Assembly (NCBI GenBank): GCA_017381835.1
Contig: JAFOBK010000297.1
Location: forward strand, 1 to 9,431
DNA: 9,431 bases
Origin: Oscillospiraceae bacterium
GTDB taxonomy: Bacteria; Bacillota_A; Clostridia; Oscillospirales; Oscillospiraceae
Direction of reading: 5' to 3'
Under the pieces are notes generated by a model that saw nothing but the letters and a program-made list of their open reading frames with translations, was not told where the DNA came from and ran no database searches. The position numbers were made by a program, and so were the translations under genes. Shown here one piece after another: positions 1-6,543 of the stretch. The stretch's first letter is position 1. Each line of letters opens with the position of its first letter.

Positions 1-1188
1 ACCCCAGCCGTTTTCATGAGGATCGATTTTGTTCTTGATGCCGTCCAGGCCAGCCATCAGGATGGCAGCGTAGCAGAAGTAGGGGTTGCAGGTGGCATCG
101 GGGTTACGCAGCTCGAAGCGGCGCAGCTCGGGGGACTTGGCATATGCGGGGATGCGGATGACAGCGCTGCGGTTGGAGGTAGCGTAACCGACGGTGACGG
201 GAGCCTCGAAACCGGGAACTAGACGCTTGAAGGAGTTGGTGCTGGGGTTGGTCAGTGCGCACAGAGAAGCGATGTGCTTCAGCAGGCCGCCCATGAACCA
301 GTGCGCTTCCTTGCTCAGGTGTGCATAGCCCTCATCGTCGGCAAAGACGGGCTGGCCGTCCTTCAGAAGCAGCATATGCACGTGCATACCGGAGCCTGCC
401 TCGCCGTAGATAGGCTTGGGCATGAAGGTGGCGGACTTGCCGTACTTCAGTGCGGTGTTGTGGATGATATACTTGATCATCATGGTGGCGTCAGCCATGT
501 GAACCACTTCACCCAGCTGAGGCTCGATCTCGAACTGGCCGGATGCGGCAACCTCGGGATGGTGATAGTTGATCTCAATGCCCATGTCATCCATGTGCAT
601 GCACATCTCGCTGCGGCACTCATAGGAAATATCAAAGGGCTTGGCGATGTGATAGTTCTTCTGCTTGGGGACAACCACGCCGTGGCCTTCCACATCGGAG
701 TTCCAGTAGGACTGCTTGGCATCCACGCTGGCGCTGATGTGATCGCCGGCAACACCCCAGGTCACATCGTCAAACAGATAGAACTCGAACTCGGGCAGGA
801 TCTTCATGGTGTCAGCGATGCCCAGATCCTTCATATACTGCACAGCGGAGCGAATGATATTACGGGGGTACTGGGGCAGGGGACGGTTTTCGGGATGGTC
901 AATGATCATCGCGTTGCCGGTCATGGACAGAGTGGGGATGGAGCAGAAGGGATCGATCACAGCGGTGTCGGGATCGGGAATGAAGACCATGTCGCTCTTT
1001 TCCACCACAGCGTAACCATAGTTGGAAGCATCGAAGCCAATGCCGTTCTTCATAGTAGCTTCAGAGAAATTCTTTGCGGGAATGGTGACGTGGCGGTACT
1101 GACCGTTGATATCCACCATCTTGAAGTCAACCATCTTAATATCGTTTTCCTGGATCATCGCCAGGATATCTGCTACAGTTTTTGCCAT
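1..1188 (-). CDS. glnA: Glutamine synthetase type I, 3' end beyond window
   Basis: ATP-dependent ligation of ammonia to glutamate, the central cytosolic ammonia-assimilation step. The first 396 residues are visible; about 45-50 C-terminal residues should lie left of the window. Family motifs seen: FDASNYG (52-58) at the place of the usual FDGSS loop, keeping the Asp; PEFEFYLFD (132-140); ATFMPKP (253-259); GSGMHVHM (265-272); NPSTNSFKRLVPGFEAPV (314-331); SNRSAVIRIPA (338-348); and the C-terminal AGLDGIKNK block (379-387). The start at 1188 is preferred because AGGAG sits 9 bases upstream; an in-frame ATG at 1197 abuts that site with no spacer. The gene has its own promoter and lies below the terminator of the neighbouring membrane protein gene, so it is probably expressed independently. 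The DASNYG loop is unlike the Bacillus sequence but may be normal for this clade. Recognition is very secure; the exact GS subclass is less so. Confidence 0.97.
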   Translation of the reverse strand, partial: MAKTVADILAMIQENDIKMVDFKMVDINGQYRHVTIPAKNFSEATMKNGIGFDASNYGYAVVEKSDMVFIPDPDTAVIDPFCSIPTLSMTGNAMIIDHPENRPLPQYPRNIIRSAVQYMKDLGIADTMKILPEFEFYLFDDVTWGVAGDHISASVDAKQSYWNSDVEGHGVVVPKQKNYHIAKPFDISYECRSEMCMHMDDMGIEINYHHPEVAASGQFEIEPQLGEVVHMADATMMIKYIIHNTALKYGKSATFMPKPIYGEAGSGMHVHMLLLKDGQPVFADDEGYAHLSKEAHWFMGGLLKHIASLCALTNPSTNSFKRLVPGFEAPVTVGYATSNRSAVIRIPAYAKSPELRRFELRNPDATCNPYFCYAAILMAGLDGIKNKIDPHENGWG

Positions 1189-1221
1189 TATTGTCATCTC
1201 CTAATAATAGATTCTTTCTTT

Positions 1222-1249
1222 ATTTTATCACCATTTTTCCGCCAGTCAA
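1222..1249 (-). promoter_or_regulatory. Predicted glnA promoter
   Basis: On the minus strand, TTGACT (1244-1249) and TAAAAT (1222-1227) are separated by 16 bases, with TG one base before the -10. The start codon is about 34 bases downstream of the -10, so the leader is short with no room for a riboswitch. The pair lies between the upstream gene's terminator and glnA, where a promoter is expected. Confidence 0.65.
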
Positions 1250-1260
1250 TTCCTCATAGT

Positions 1261-1290
1261 AAAAAAGAAGGCATCTTTCGATGCCTTCTT
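1261..1290 (-). terminator. Rho-independent terminator of the YgjV-family gene
   Basis: An 11-bp perfect stem (1265-1275 with 1280-1290) has a 4-base loop. On the minus strand it is followed by a T-run over 1261-1266, two of whose bases are within the stem. It begins 6 bases after the stop codon of the membrane protein gene and so isolates that gene from glnA. Confidence 0.85.
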
Positions 1291-1296
1291 GCAAAA

Positions 1297-1830
1297 TTAT
1301 GCGGTTTCCTGACCGGTTTTGCGGAAGCGGATGATGCCGATGATAGCAGACACGATGGACATGCCTTCGTATACAATGCCGCCGTAAGAATTCAGCAGCA
1401 CATCGTAGATCATCACCAGGGGGCAGGTGATCAGCAGAGAGTAACGGATATGCTGTGCATTCTTCATGGAAAGCGCCATGGAGTTGATGACCAAAGCACA
1501 GACCATCAGCACAGAACGCCAATCCTGCCAGGTGACGAGACCTGCAATCAGCATAATGGCCGCCCAAACGAAGGGCCAGGCAGGGCTGGAGAAGATCTTC
1601 TTGTCCCGGTTGGTGTAGACCACATTGCGCAGAATGCCCAGGCCGTTCATGACCGCACCGGAGATGGCGCCGATCAGCAGATAATGCAGACAGAACACAC
1701 CGCAGGTAATCAGATTGACAATCAGAAGTGCCTTGGGAGATTTCATCTGATAGGTGACAAAACCCAAAATCACAGCGACAACACCCAAAGCCTGGCCAAT
1801 CAGCATGATCCAGTCGATATTTTCAAACAT
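1297..1830 (-). CDS. YgjV-family inner membrane protein
   Basis: A 177-residue hydrophobic protein matching the bacterial YgjV membrane protein family (Pfam Imp-YgjV), whose biochemical role is not established. About six membrane segments can be drawn: roughly 7-27, 34-54, 84-101, 104-121, 129-147 and 150-168. Family-like features are the short loop YQMKSPK (27-33) between helices 1 and 2, the block LHYLLIGAISGAVMNGLG (48-65) followed by RNVVY, and the C-terminal GGIVYEGMSIVSAIIGIIRF block (150-169). The start at 1830 has an AGGAG-type ribosome binding site about 10 bases upstream. It is flanked by its own promoter and terminator and so looks monocistronic. The family call rests on remembered motif similarity and is fairly firm; no substrate can be assigned. 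Confidence 0.85.
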   Translation of the reverse strand: MFENIDWIMLIGQALGVVAVILGFVTYQMKSPKALLIVNLITCGVFCLHYLLIGAISGAVMNGLGILRNVVYTNRDKKIFSSPAWPFVWAAIMLIAGLVTWQDWRSVLMVCALVINSMALSMKNAQHIRYSLLITCPLVMIYDVLLNSYGGIVYEGMSIVSAIIGIIRFRKTGQETA

Positions 1831-1864
1831 ATTGCAATTCTCCTCTTTTATTCAGTACTAAGTC

Positions 1865-1893
1865 AGTTTACCATAGTTTTCCGGTGCTGTCAA
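1865..1893 (-). promoter_or_regulatory. Predicted promoter of the YgjV-family gene
   Basis: On the minus strand, a consensus TTGACA (1888-1893) is spaced 17 bases from TAAACT (1865-1870), with an extended TGG directly before the -10. The start codon lies about 34 bases downstream. Confidence 0.65.
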
Positions 1894-1929
1894 TGGAACA
1901 GCCTTTTGGCAGGTATGTATAAGATATAT

Positions 1930-1942
1930 CACAATAATTGTG
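1930..1942. promoter_or_regulatory. Small palindrome, possible operator
   Basis: CACAATAATTGTG is a perfect inverted repeat of 6-base arms around one central base. It lies in the AT-rich region between the divergent YgjV-family and HPr-like genes, about 36 bases upstream of one -35 box and 53 bases upstream of the other. Its position suits a regulator site, but AT-rich DNA yields such palindromes by chance and no known operator is recognised. The rest of this intergenic stretch (1894-1995) shows no gene. Confidence 0.3.
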
Positions 1943-1995
1943 CATAGTATACAAAAATAGAATGGAAGTTTTGGTTAATTCAACATGGTTTCCTC

Positions 1996-2025
1996 TTGAC
2001 TTTTTTTATCAACTCATGCTATACT
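1996..2025 (+). promoter_or_regulatory. Predicted promoter of the HPr-like gene
   Basis: TTGACT (1996-2001) and TATACT (2020-2025) are 18 bases apart, and TGC directly precedes the -10. The leader to the start codon is about 40 bases. With the AAGGAG ribosome binding site this looks like a strong expression signal. Confidence 0.65.
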
Positions 2026-2072
2026 GACATCACAAGCAAACAAACACTACTCAATAAAAGGAGAAATTGATT

Positions 2073-2309
2073 ATGAAACTTTCCAACATTACCGATGTCC
2101 AGAAGTTCACTGCAGCTGTCAACGCATGCCAGGGCGATGTTTACCTGAAGAGCGTTGAGGGTGACGTTTTCAACCTGAAGTCCTCTCTGTCTCAGTACAT
2201 TGCAATCGGCCGTCTGCTGGAAGAGTCCGGCGACAACCTGGAGCTGTTTGCTCAGACCCGCGAGGATGAGGCAGTTCTGCTGCAGATGATCGGCCAGCTG
2301 GGCGAGTAA
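2073..2309 (+). CDS. HPr-like small protein lacking the phosphoryl histidine
   Basis: A 78-residue cytosolic protein with the ordering of an HPr fold (the PTS phosphocarrier). The segment DVYLKSVEGDVFNLKS (22-37) aligns with the HPr stretch DVNLEYNGKTVNLKS of Bacillus with one extra residue, and the part after it (helix-like 38-51, strand 55-61, helix 63-76) follows the HPr pattern. Two points stand out. The region that carries the catalytic His15 and its ARP neighbours is replaced by ITDVQK (6-11), and the protein contains no histidine at all. The serine matching regulatory Ser46 is present (S37). That combination resembles Crh, the catabolite-repression HPr paralogue of Bacillus. The start at 2073 has AAGGAG (2058-2063) 9 bases upstream; an in-frame TTG at 2067 sits too close to it. 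Codon use is strongly biased toward common codons, suggesting high expression. It is monocistronic. The HPr-like fold is inferred from alignment by eye; a regulatory role is only an analogy. Confidence 0.72.
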   Translation: MKLSNITDVQKFTAAVNACQGDVYLKSVEGDVFNLKSSLSQYIAIGRLLEESGDNLELFAQTREDEAVLLQMIGQLGE

Positions 2310-2322
2310 TTCACTGCAAAAT

Positions 2323-2357
2323 AAAATCCCTTCCGCAAACGCGGAAGGGATTTTTTT
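2323..2357. terminator. Bidirectional terminator between HPr-like and C-S lyase genes
   Basis: A perfect stem (2323-2336 with 2341-2354) has loop AAAC, a GC-rich core and A/T ends. On plus it ends in seven Ts (2351-2357); on minus it runs into TTTTATTTT. It starts 14 bases after the HPr-like stop and abuts the stop of the convergent lyase gene. Confidence 0.9.
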
Positions 2358-3561
2358 ATGCGTTGAATACGTAAGCGTCCAAGCGGTTAAAGGCTTCGAT
2401 GACCCGGCTTAAAGGAAGCGCCAGGTTGATACGGATGTGAGTCTGGCCATGGAATGCGCGGCCATCCTGCCACACAACACCCACGTCCCAGCCTGCCTTC
2501 AAGAGCTCGTCCATGGTCTTGTTGTGCTTCTCCAGCCAATCCTTGCAATCGATAAACAGCATGTAGGTGCCCTGGGGCTTGCAGACAGTCACACCCTCAA
2601 AGCGCTGTGCGATATATTCACAAGCATAGTCCACATTGTCGGTGATCACCTGGCACAGCTCCTTGGCCCATTCATAACCTTCCGGCTCATAGGCACCTAA
2701 GAGTGCGTACATGGACATCACATTCATAGAGTTATAGTGGCACAGAGAGCTTTCTTTCTCCAGGCGATCCCGGAGCCAGTTGTTGTAAACAATGTGATAG
2801 CTGCCCACAAGACCTGCCAGATTGAAGGTCTTGGAGGGAGCGTACATAGCCATGGTGCGCTGCTTGGCATCTTCGCTGACGGACTGGGTGGGGATGTGCT
2901 TGTGACCCTGGAGAATAATGTCGCTCCAGATTTCATCGGAGATGACGAACACATCGTGCTTTTTGTAAAGCTCCATAGCTTGCTCAATTTCCCAGCGCTC
3001 CCATACACGGCCGGTGGGGTTGTGGGGAGAGCAGAAAATGGCAGCGTGGATCTTATTCTCCACGATCTTCTTCTCCATGTCTGCAAAGTCCATGCGCCAG
3101 ATGCCCTCCTCGTCCTTTACCAGGGGAGAGTGGACAATGTCATAACCGTAGTTACCCAAAGATATGGTAAAGCCTACATAGGTAGGGGAGTGGACGAGAA
3201 CTTTGTCACCCTTGGAGCAGATTACGCCCAAAGCGCTGACAACACCGCCCAGGACACCGTTTTCATAGCCGATGTGCTTGGGTTCCAGGCCCTCTACACC
3301 GTTGTGGTCTTCCTGCCATTTGATGATTTTTGCGTAGTACTCGTCACGGGGTGCAAAATAACCGAAGGTAGGCTCGCTGGCACGCTTGATCATAGCCTCC
3401 TGGATGGTGGGAACCACGGGGAAGTTCATATCGGCAATCCACATGGGGATTACATCAAAACCATCCTTGGGGGCAGGATAAGCGCCGCCGTCCTTTACCA
3501 GGTCAACGGCAATGGCATCTTTACCTTTCCGGTCTAAGATAGAAGTAAAATCGTATTTCAT
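2356..3561 (-). CDS. patB: MalY/PatB-family PLP-dependent C-S lyase
   Basis: A fold-type I aminotransferase-like enzyme of 401 residues, the usual length for MalY/PatB proteins. These cleave the C-S bond of cystathionine or cysteine, giving homocysteine or H2S plus pyruvate and ammonia, in the cytosol. Seen: N-terminal IPMWIADMNF (38-47); SPHNPTGRVW (178-187); ISDEIWSD (207-214) with the PLP-ring Asp209; the Schiff-base lysine K244 in APSKTFNLAGL (241-251); and THIRINLALP (374-383) with the carboxylate-binding arginine R377. The start at 3561 has AAGGAG (3569-3574) 7 bases away. The frame extends upstream to 3645, but that would run through the gene's own promoter. It is monocistronic, divergent from the thioesterase gene. 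No sugar-regulation or methionine-synthesis genes adjoin, so cystathionine beta-lyase and cysteine desulfhydrase activity cannot be separated from sequence. The family call is firm. Confidence 0.94.
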   Translation of the reverse strand: MKYDFTSILDRKGKDAIAVDLVKDGGAYPAPKDGFDVIPMWIADMNFPVVPTIQEAMIKRASEPTFGYFAPRDEYYAKIIKWQEDHNGVEGLEPKHIGYENGVLGGVVSALGVICSKGDKVLVHSPTYVGFTISLGNYGYDIVHSPLVKDEEGIWRMDFADMEKKIVENKIHAAIFCSPHNPTGRVWERWEIEQAMELYKKHDVFVISDEIWSDIILQGHKHIPTQSVSEDAKQRTMAMYAPSKTFNLAGLVGSYHIVYNNWLRDRLEKESSLCHYNSMNVMSMYALLGAYEPEGYEWAKELCQVITDNVDYACEYIAQRFEGVTVCKPQGTYMLFIDCKDWLEKHNKTMDELLKAGWDVGVVWQDGRAFHGQTHIRINLALPLSRVIEAFNRLDAYVFNA

Positions 3562-3592
3562 AGGAAAGCTCCTTACATTATGTATTTCTTTC

Positions 3593-3620
3593 ATTATACA
3601 ATGCTTTTGAAAAATCGCAA
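3593..3620 (-). promoter_or_regulatory. Predicted promoter of the C-S lyase gene
   Basis: On the minus strand, a perfect TATAAT (3593-3598) lies 16 bases from TTGCGA (3615-3620). The start codon is 31 bases downstream. The -35 is only 8 bases from the -35 of the divergent thioesterase promoter, so the two may compete or share a regulator. Confidence 0.65.
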
Positions 3621-3628
3621 GAACCGGA

Positions 3629-3657
3629 TTGCGGGATAGACACATTTCTGCTACAAT
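3629..3657 (+). promoter_or_regulatory. Predicted promoter of the thioesterase unit
   Basis: TTGCGG (3629-3634) and TACAAT (3652-3657) are 17 bases apart, with the extended TGC before the -10. It is back-to-back with the lyase promoter. Confidence 0.6.
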
Positions 3658-3685
3658 AAATAAAAAAGAAAAAGGATGGACGATT

Positions 3686-4153
3686 ATGGAAAAACGTGTC
3701 AGTGAATCCAGAACAGAACAGGTGCAGATCCTGACTCAGGCAGAACTGAACGGCTATGGCCGTCTGTTCGGCGGCAAACTGATGGAATGGATCGATATTG
3801 TGGCAGCGGTCACAGCCCGGCGGCATTGCGGAATGAATGTTACCACTGCCATGGTGGATTCTTTGGAGTTTGGCGCTCCTGCTTATGCCAATGACACCAT
3901 TGTGCTGGTGGGCACGGTGGTGTATACCGGTACTACCTCTATGGAGGTCTGCGTCAAAACCTATATTGAAAAACTGAACGGAGAACGGAAACTGATCAAC
4001 CGGGCATCCCTTATCATGGTTGCGCTGGATGAGAATGAAAAACCTGCCCGGATTCCTCAGCTGTTGTGTGAAACTGAGGAAGAGGAGAATGAATTCCTGC
4101 AGGCCTGCCACCGGGCACAGATGCGGAAGAAGAGAAGATCCAGCGTTCATTAA
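3686..4153 (+). CDS. Hotdog-fold acyl-CoA thioesterase
   Basis: A 155-residue single-hotdog protein of the YkhA/acyl-CoA hydrolase family, which hydrolyses acyl-CoA thioesters to free acid and CoA in the cytosol. Seen: LNGYGRLFGGKLMEWIDI (21-38), carrying the Asn (N22) and Asp (D37) expected in the active site; ARRHCGMNVTTAMVDSLEF (44-62); and TSMEVCVKTYIE (84-95) followed by NRASLIMVALDE (105-116). The lysine/arginine-rich C-terminus (147-151) is common in this family. The start at 3686 has AAAGGA (3671-3676) 9 bases upstream. The same frame is open from 3629, but those codons overlap the promoter. The membrane protein gene begins 13 bases after the stop with no terminator between, so the two form one transcript. 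Chain-length preference cannot be told. The family call is firm. Confidence 0.93.
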   Translation: MEKRVSESRTEQVQILTQAELNGYGRLFGGKLMEWIDIVAAVTARRHCGMNVTTAMVDSLEFGAPAYANDTIVLVGTVVYTGTTSMEVCVKTYIEKLNGERKLINRASLIMVALDENEKPARIPQLLCETEEEENEFLQACHRAQMRKKRRSSVH

Positions 4154-4166
4154 CGATTGATAGGAA

Positions 4167-4517
4167 ATGAGAAACCAAATGAAAAAACTGCTCTCTTCCA
4201 TCATGATAATAGGGCTGCTTACCTATGTGCTGATTTCAACAGAGGATAGGTTAACCCGTATTGTTGTGGTGCCGTTTTTGACCTTCGGTTTGGCTTACTT
4301 TCTGCAGCATGTGTTTCGGCTGCTGAACAAGCAGAAAATGGCAGCGGTCATGGGTAAGGTATATGTGATTGCCTTTGCTGTTTATTGGTTTGGCTTTTTA
4401 ATCGTGTGGGATTATCTCAGCCTTGTGCGTAAAAATTATGTGTCGTTTCTGGTTTCTCTGCTGCTCTGGGTTGGCGGTGGTTGGATCATCTATAGAAAGC
4501 TGAAAAGAAAACAGTAA
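4167..4517 (+). CDS. Small four-helix membrane protein, unknown function
   Basis: I do not recognise the family. The product has up to 116 residues and four likely membrane segments: about 9-25, 31-50, 62-83 and 90-109. A basic N-terminus (MRNQMKK) and basic tail (KLKRKQ) suggest both ends are cytoplasmic. Charged loops are short, and aromatic residues are frequent in helices 3 and 4 (YWFGFLIVWDYL). There is no signal peptide, enzyme motif or metal site. The start is uncertain: the ATG at 4167 follows AGGA (4162-4165) by only one base, while the ATG at 4179 (112 residues) is 13 bases from it. The second may be used. It is 13 bases after the thioesterase stop and is followed 3 bases later by the terminator hairpin region, so it is the second gene of a two-gene unit. 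Codon use is less biased than in neighbouring housekeeping genes. That it is a real gene is likely; its function is unknown. Confidence 0.7.
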   Translation: MRNQMKKLLSSIMIIGLLTYVLISTEDRLTRIVVVPFLTFGLAYFLQHVFRLLNKQKMAAVMGKVYVIAFAVYWFGFLIVWDYLSLVRKNYVSFLVSLLLWVGGGWIIYRKLKRKQ

Positions 4518-4555
4518 ATAAAAAACCTCCGTACTTTTGTACGGAGGTTTTTGCG
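4518..4555. terminator. Bidirectional terminator between membrane protein gene and ychF
   Basis: A perfect 14-bp stem (4521-4534 with 4539-4552) has loop TTTT. Five Ts end the plus strand side, and on minus the arm runs into TTTTTTATTT. It fills the 43-base gap between two convergent stop codons and serves both genes. Confidence 0.9.
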
Positions 4556-4560
4556 GTTAG

Positions 4561-5658
4561 TTACACATTAAACAGGAAGTTGACGATGTCGCCGTCCTTC
4601 ATGATGTATTCCTTGCCTTCGCTGCGCACGAGACCCTTTGCCTTAGCGGCAGCCATGGTGCCCATAGCCTTCATATCTTCGAAAGCGATAACTTCGGCAC
4701 GGATGAAGCCGCGCTCGAAGTCAGTGTGGATCTTGCCGGCAGCCTGGGGAGCCTTGGTGCCCTTCTTGATGGTCCAGGCACGGCACTCGTCAGAACCTGC
4801 GGTCAGGAAGGAGATGAGACCCAGCAGAGCGTAGCTGGACTTAATCAGGCGATCCAGACCGGATTCAGCCACACCCAGTTCTTCCATGAACATGGCCTTC
4901 TCGTCGGGATCATCCAGCTCGGCAATATCTGCCTCCAGCTTGGCGCAGATGGGCAGAAGTTCGCTGCCTTCTTCCTCAGCCAGTGCCTTAACCTTCATGT
5001 AGTGGCGGTTGGATTCGGGCTCGTTGATCTCGTTCTCTGCCAGGTTTGCCACATAAATGGTCTTCTTCAGAGTCAGCAGATCGGAGGTGCCGATAAGAGC
5101 CAGATCTTCCTTGTCATCGGTGTAGGTGCGAGCCAGCTTGCCCTCGTTCAGATGCTCCAGCAGGCCGGAGAATACTTCTACCTCACGGGCAAACTTCTTG
5201 TCGCCGCCCTTCATAGCCTTCTGTGCCTTGTCAATGCGGCGCTCCACCATTTCCATATCGGCCATCACCAGCTCCAGGTTGATGATCTCAATGTCACGCA
5301 GGGGATCGGTGTCACCTTCTACGTGGGTAACATTGCTGTCTTCGAAGCAGCGAACCACATGGACGATGGCGTCGGTGGTGCGGATGTTGGAGAGGAACTT
5401 GTTGCCCAGGCCTTCGCCCTTGGATGCGCCCTTCACAAGGCCTGCGATGTCAACAAACTCGATGACAGCAGGGGTAACCTTCTTGGGCTTGTGCAGATCA
5501 GCCAGCCAGTCGATACGCTCATCGGGCACGCTAACCACACCCACATTGGGGTCGATGGTGCAGAATGCGTAGTTGTCCGCGGGGACACCTGCGTTAGTGA
5601 TTGCGTTAAACAGAGTGGACTTGCCAACGTTGGGAAGTCCTACGATACCTAACTTCAT
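4561..5658 (-). CDS. ychF: Redox/ribosome-associated ATPase YchF (Obg-like)
   Basis: A universally conserved P-loop NTPase of the TRAFAC/Obg group that binds ribosomes and prefers ATP; it acts in the cytosol, with reported links to the oxidative stress response. Full length at 365 residues (E. coli about 363). Seen: Walker A GLPNVGKST (7-15); the G3 motif DIAGLVKGASKGEGLGNKFL (70-89), where Leu84 stands in the place of the usual catalytic glutamine, as in the YchF/HAS-GTPase group; NLAE (205-208) in place of NKxD, the change tied to ATP rather than GTP specificity; a helical middle (about 120-180); and a C-terminal TGS domain (about 282-365) ending KDGDIVNFLFNV. The start at 5658 has AAGGAG (5666-5671) 7 bases away. 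It is monocistronic, with a promoter of its own divergent from the TraX-family gene. The identification is very secure. Confidence 0.98.
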   Translation of the reverse strand: MKLGIVGLPNVGKSTLFNAITNAGVPADNYAFCTIDPNVGVVSVPDERIDWLADLHKPKKVTPAVIEFVDIAGLVKGASKGEGLGNKFLSNIRTTDAIVHVVRCFEDSNVTHVEGDTDPLRDIEIINLELVMADMEMVERRIDKAQKAMKGGDKKFAREVEVFSGLLEHLNEGKLARTYTDDKEDLALIGTSDLLTLKKTIYVANLAENEINEPESNRHYMKVKALAEEEGSELLPICAKLEADIAELDDPDEKAMFMEELGVAESGLDRLIKSSYALLGLISFLTAGSDECRAWTIKKGTKAPQAAGKIHTDFERGFIRAEVIAFEDMKAMGTMAAAKAKGLVRSEGKEYIMKDGDIVNFLFNV

Positions 5659-5698
5659 ATATGATCTCCTTAAAACGAGTTATTTACTTAACCAATTC

Positions 5699-5727
5699 AA
5701 TTTACCATAAAATATCAAAATTTGCAA
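5699..5727 (-). promoter_or_regulatory. Predicted ychF promoter
   Basis: On the minus strand, TTGCAA (5722-5727) and TAAATT (5699-5704) are 17 bases apart, with extended TGG before the -10. The 6 bases ATGGTA around the -10 start are shared with the YgjV-family promoter. Confidence 0.6.
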
Positions 5728-5738
5728 CTGATAAATCC

Positions 5739-5767
5739 TTGAGTTTAGGTGAATCATCGTATATATT
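5739..5767 (+). promoter_or_regulatory. Predicted promoter of the TraX-family gene
   Basis: TTGAGT (5739-5744) and TATATT (5762-5767) are 17 bases apart; no TG extension is present. The start codon is 32 bases downstream. Confidence 0.55.
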
Positions 5768-5799
5768 ATACTCAAAATCATGAAATTAGAGGTAACAGA

Positions 5800-6537
5800 A
5801 TGCAGCGCAGACTGAAAATGGAAACAACAACCATGGTTTTACACCTGCTGGCCATGGCCTTTATGCTGTGTGATCACCTGTGGGGCACCGTTGTTCCGGG
5901 CAATGACTGGCTGACCTGCATCGGCCGTATTGCGTTTCCAATTTTTGCGTTTTTGATCGTAGAAGGGTATTTTCACACCAAAAATCTAAAAAAATATATT
6001 GGAAGAATGCTGCTGTTTGCGGTTCTGTCGGAGATTCCCTTTAATCTTGCCATGGGCAGCCATCTATTCTATCCCATTCATCAGAATGTCCTTTGGAGCT
6101 TTTTAATTTCCCTGGGGTTGATCCACTGGAATGAAAAGGTTAAAGAGAAAAAATTATGGCTGCGGTGCCTTACCGCTTGCGCTACGCTCCTGATTGGCAC
6201 GGCTGCAGGCCTGGTGACCATGGTGGATTACTACCATGCGGGCATCTTGACTGTTTTGACATTCTATTTCTTCCGCGGGAAAAAATGGTGGTGTTATGTG
6301 GGGCAGCTCCTTTGCCTGTGGTATATCAATGTGGAAATGCTGGGGGGATTCGGCTATGAGGTGCAGTTGTTTGGACAAACCCGTTTCCTTATGCGCCAGG
6401 GATTTGCGTTGCTGGCGCTGATTCCCATTTGGCTTTACCGGGGAAAGCAAGGCTATCACAGTAAATGGCTGCAGTATGCGTATTATGGGTTTTACCCGGC
6501 GCATCTGCTGGTTTTGGGCATCATCAAAATGTTATAA
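5800..6537 (+). CDS. TraX-family membrane protein
   Basis: A 245-residue polytopic membrane protein of the TraX family. The name comes from the F-plasmid protein that N-acetylates pilin, but chromosomal members are common in Firmicutes and their substrates are not defined. Seen: an early CDH (24-26) at the end of helix 1; GRIAFPIFAFLIVEGYFHT (42-60); YIGRMLLFAVLSEIPFNLA (66-84); HQNVLWSFLISL (94-105); then hydrophobic segments near 122-142, 147-158, 164-178 and 198-213; and the C-terminal YAYYGFYPAHLLVLG (226-240), typical of acyltransferase-like TraX proteins. The start at 5800 has AGAGG (5788-5792) 7 bases upstream. An in-frame GTG at 5749 would lie before the -10, so it is not used. It is monocistronic. 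No conjugation genes are nearby, so a role in conjugation is unlikely; modification of some surface structure is a guess. Confidence 0.88.
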   Translation: MQRRLKMETTTMVLHLLAMAFMLCDHLWGTVVPGNDWLTCIGRIAFPIFAFLIVEGYFHTKNLKKYIGRMLLFAVLSEIPFNLAMGSHLFYPIHQNVLWSFLISLGLIHWNEKVKEKKLWLRCLTACATLLIGTAAGLVTMVDYYHAGILTVLTFYFFRGKKWWCYVGQLLCLWYINVEMLGGFGYEVQLFGQTRFLMRQGFALLALIPIWLYRGKQGYHSKWLQYAYYGFYPAHLLVLGIIKML

Positions 6538-6543
6538 TCACAG

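Noticed and set aside
274..1947. A 557-codon open frame on plus, spanning two minus-strand genes
   Set aside because: It runs antisense across glnA, a terminator, and the YgjV-family gene and its promoter; the translation is histidine-rich with no family pattern. It is a by-product of codon bias.
3562..3645. N-terminal extension of the C-S lyase from an ATG at 3645
   Set aside because: The added 28 codons overlap the TATAAT and -35 of the gene's promoter, and the ATG at 3561 has a well-placed AAGGAG.
5739..5775. Inverted repeat TTGAGT/ACTCAA around the TraX-family -10
   Set aside because: Arms of 6 bases separated by 25 in AT-rich DNA, one arm being the -35 itself; chance is a sufficient explanation.
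5749..5799. N-terminal extension of the TraX-family protein from a GTG at 5749
   Set aside because: It would start upstream of the -10 box; the ATG at 5800 has AGAGG at correct spacing.
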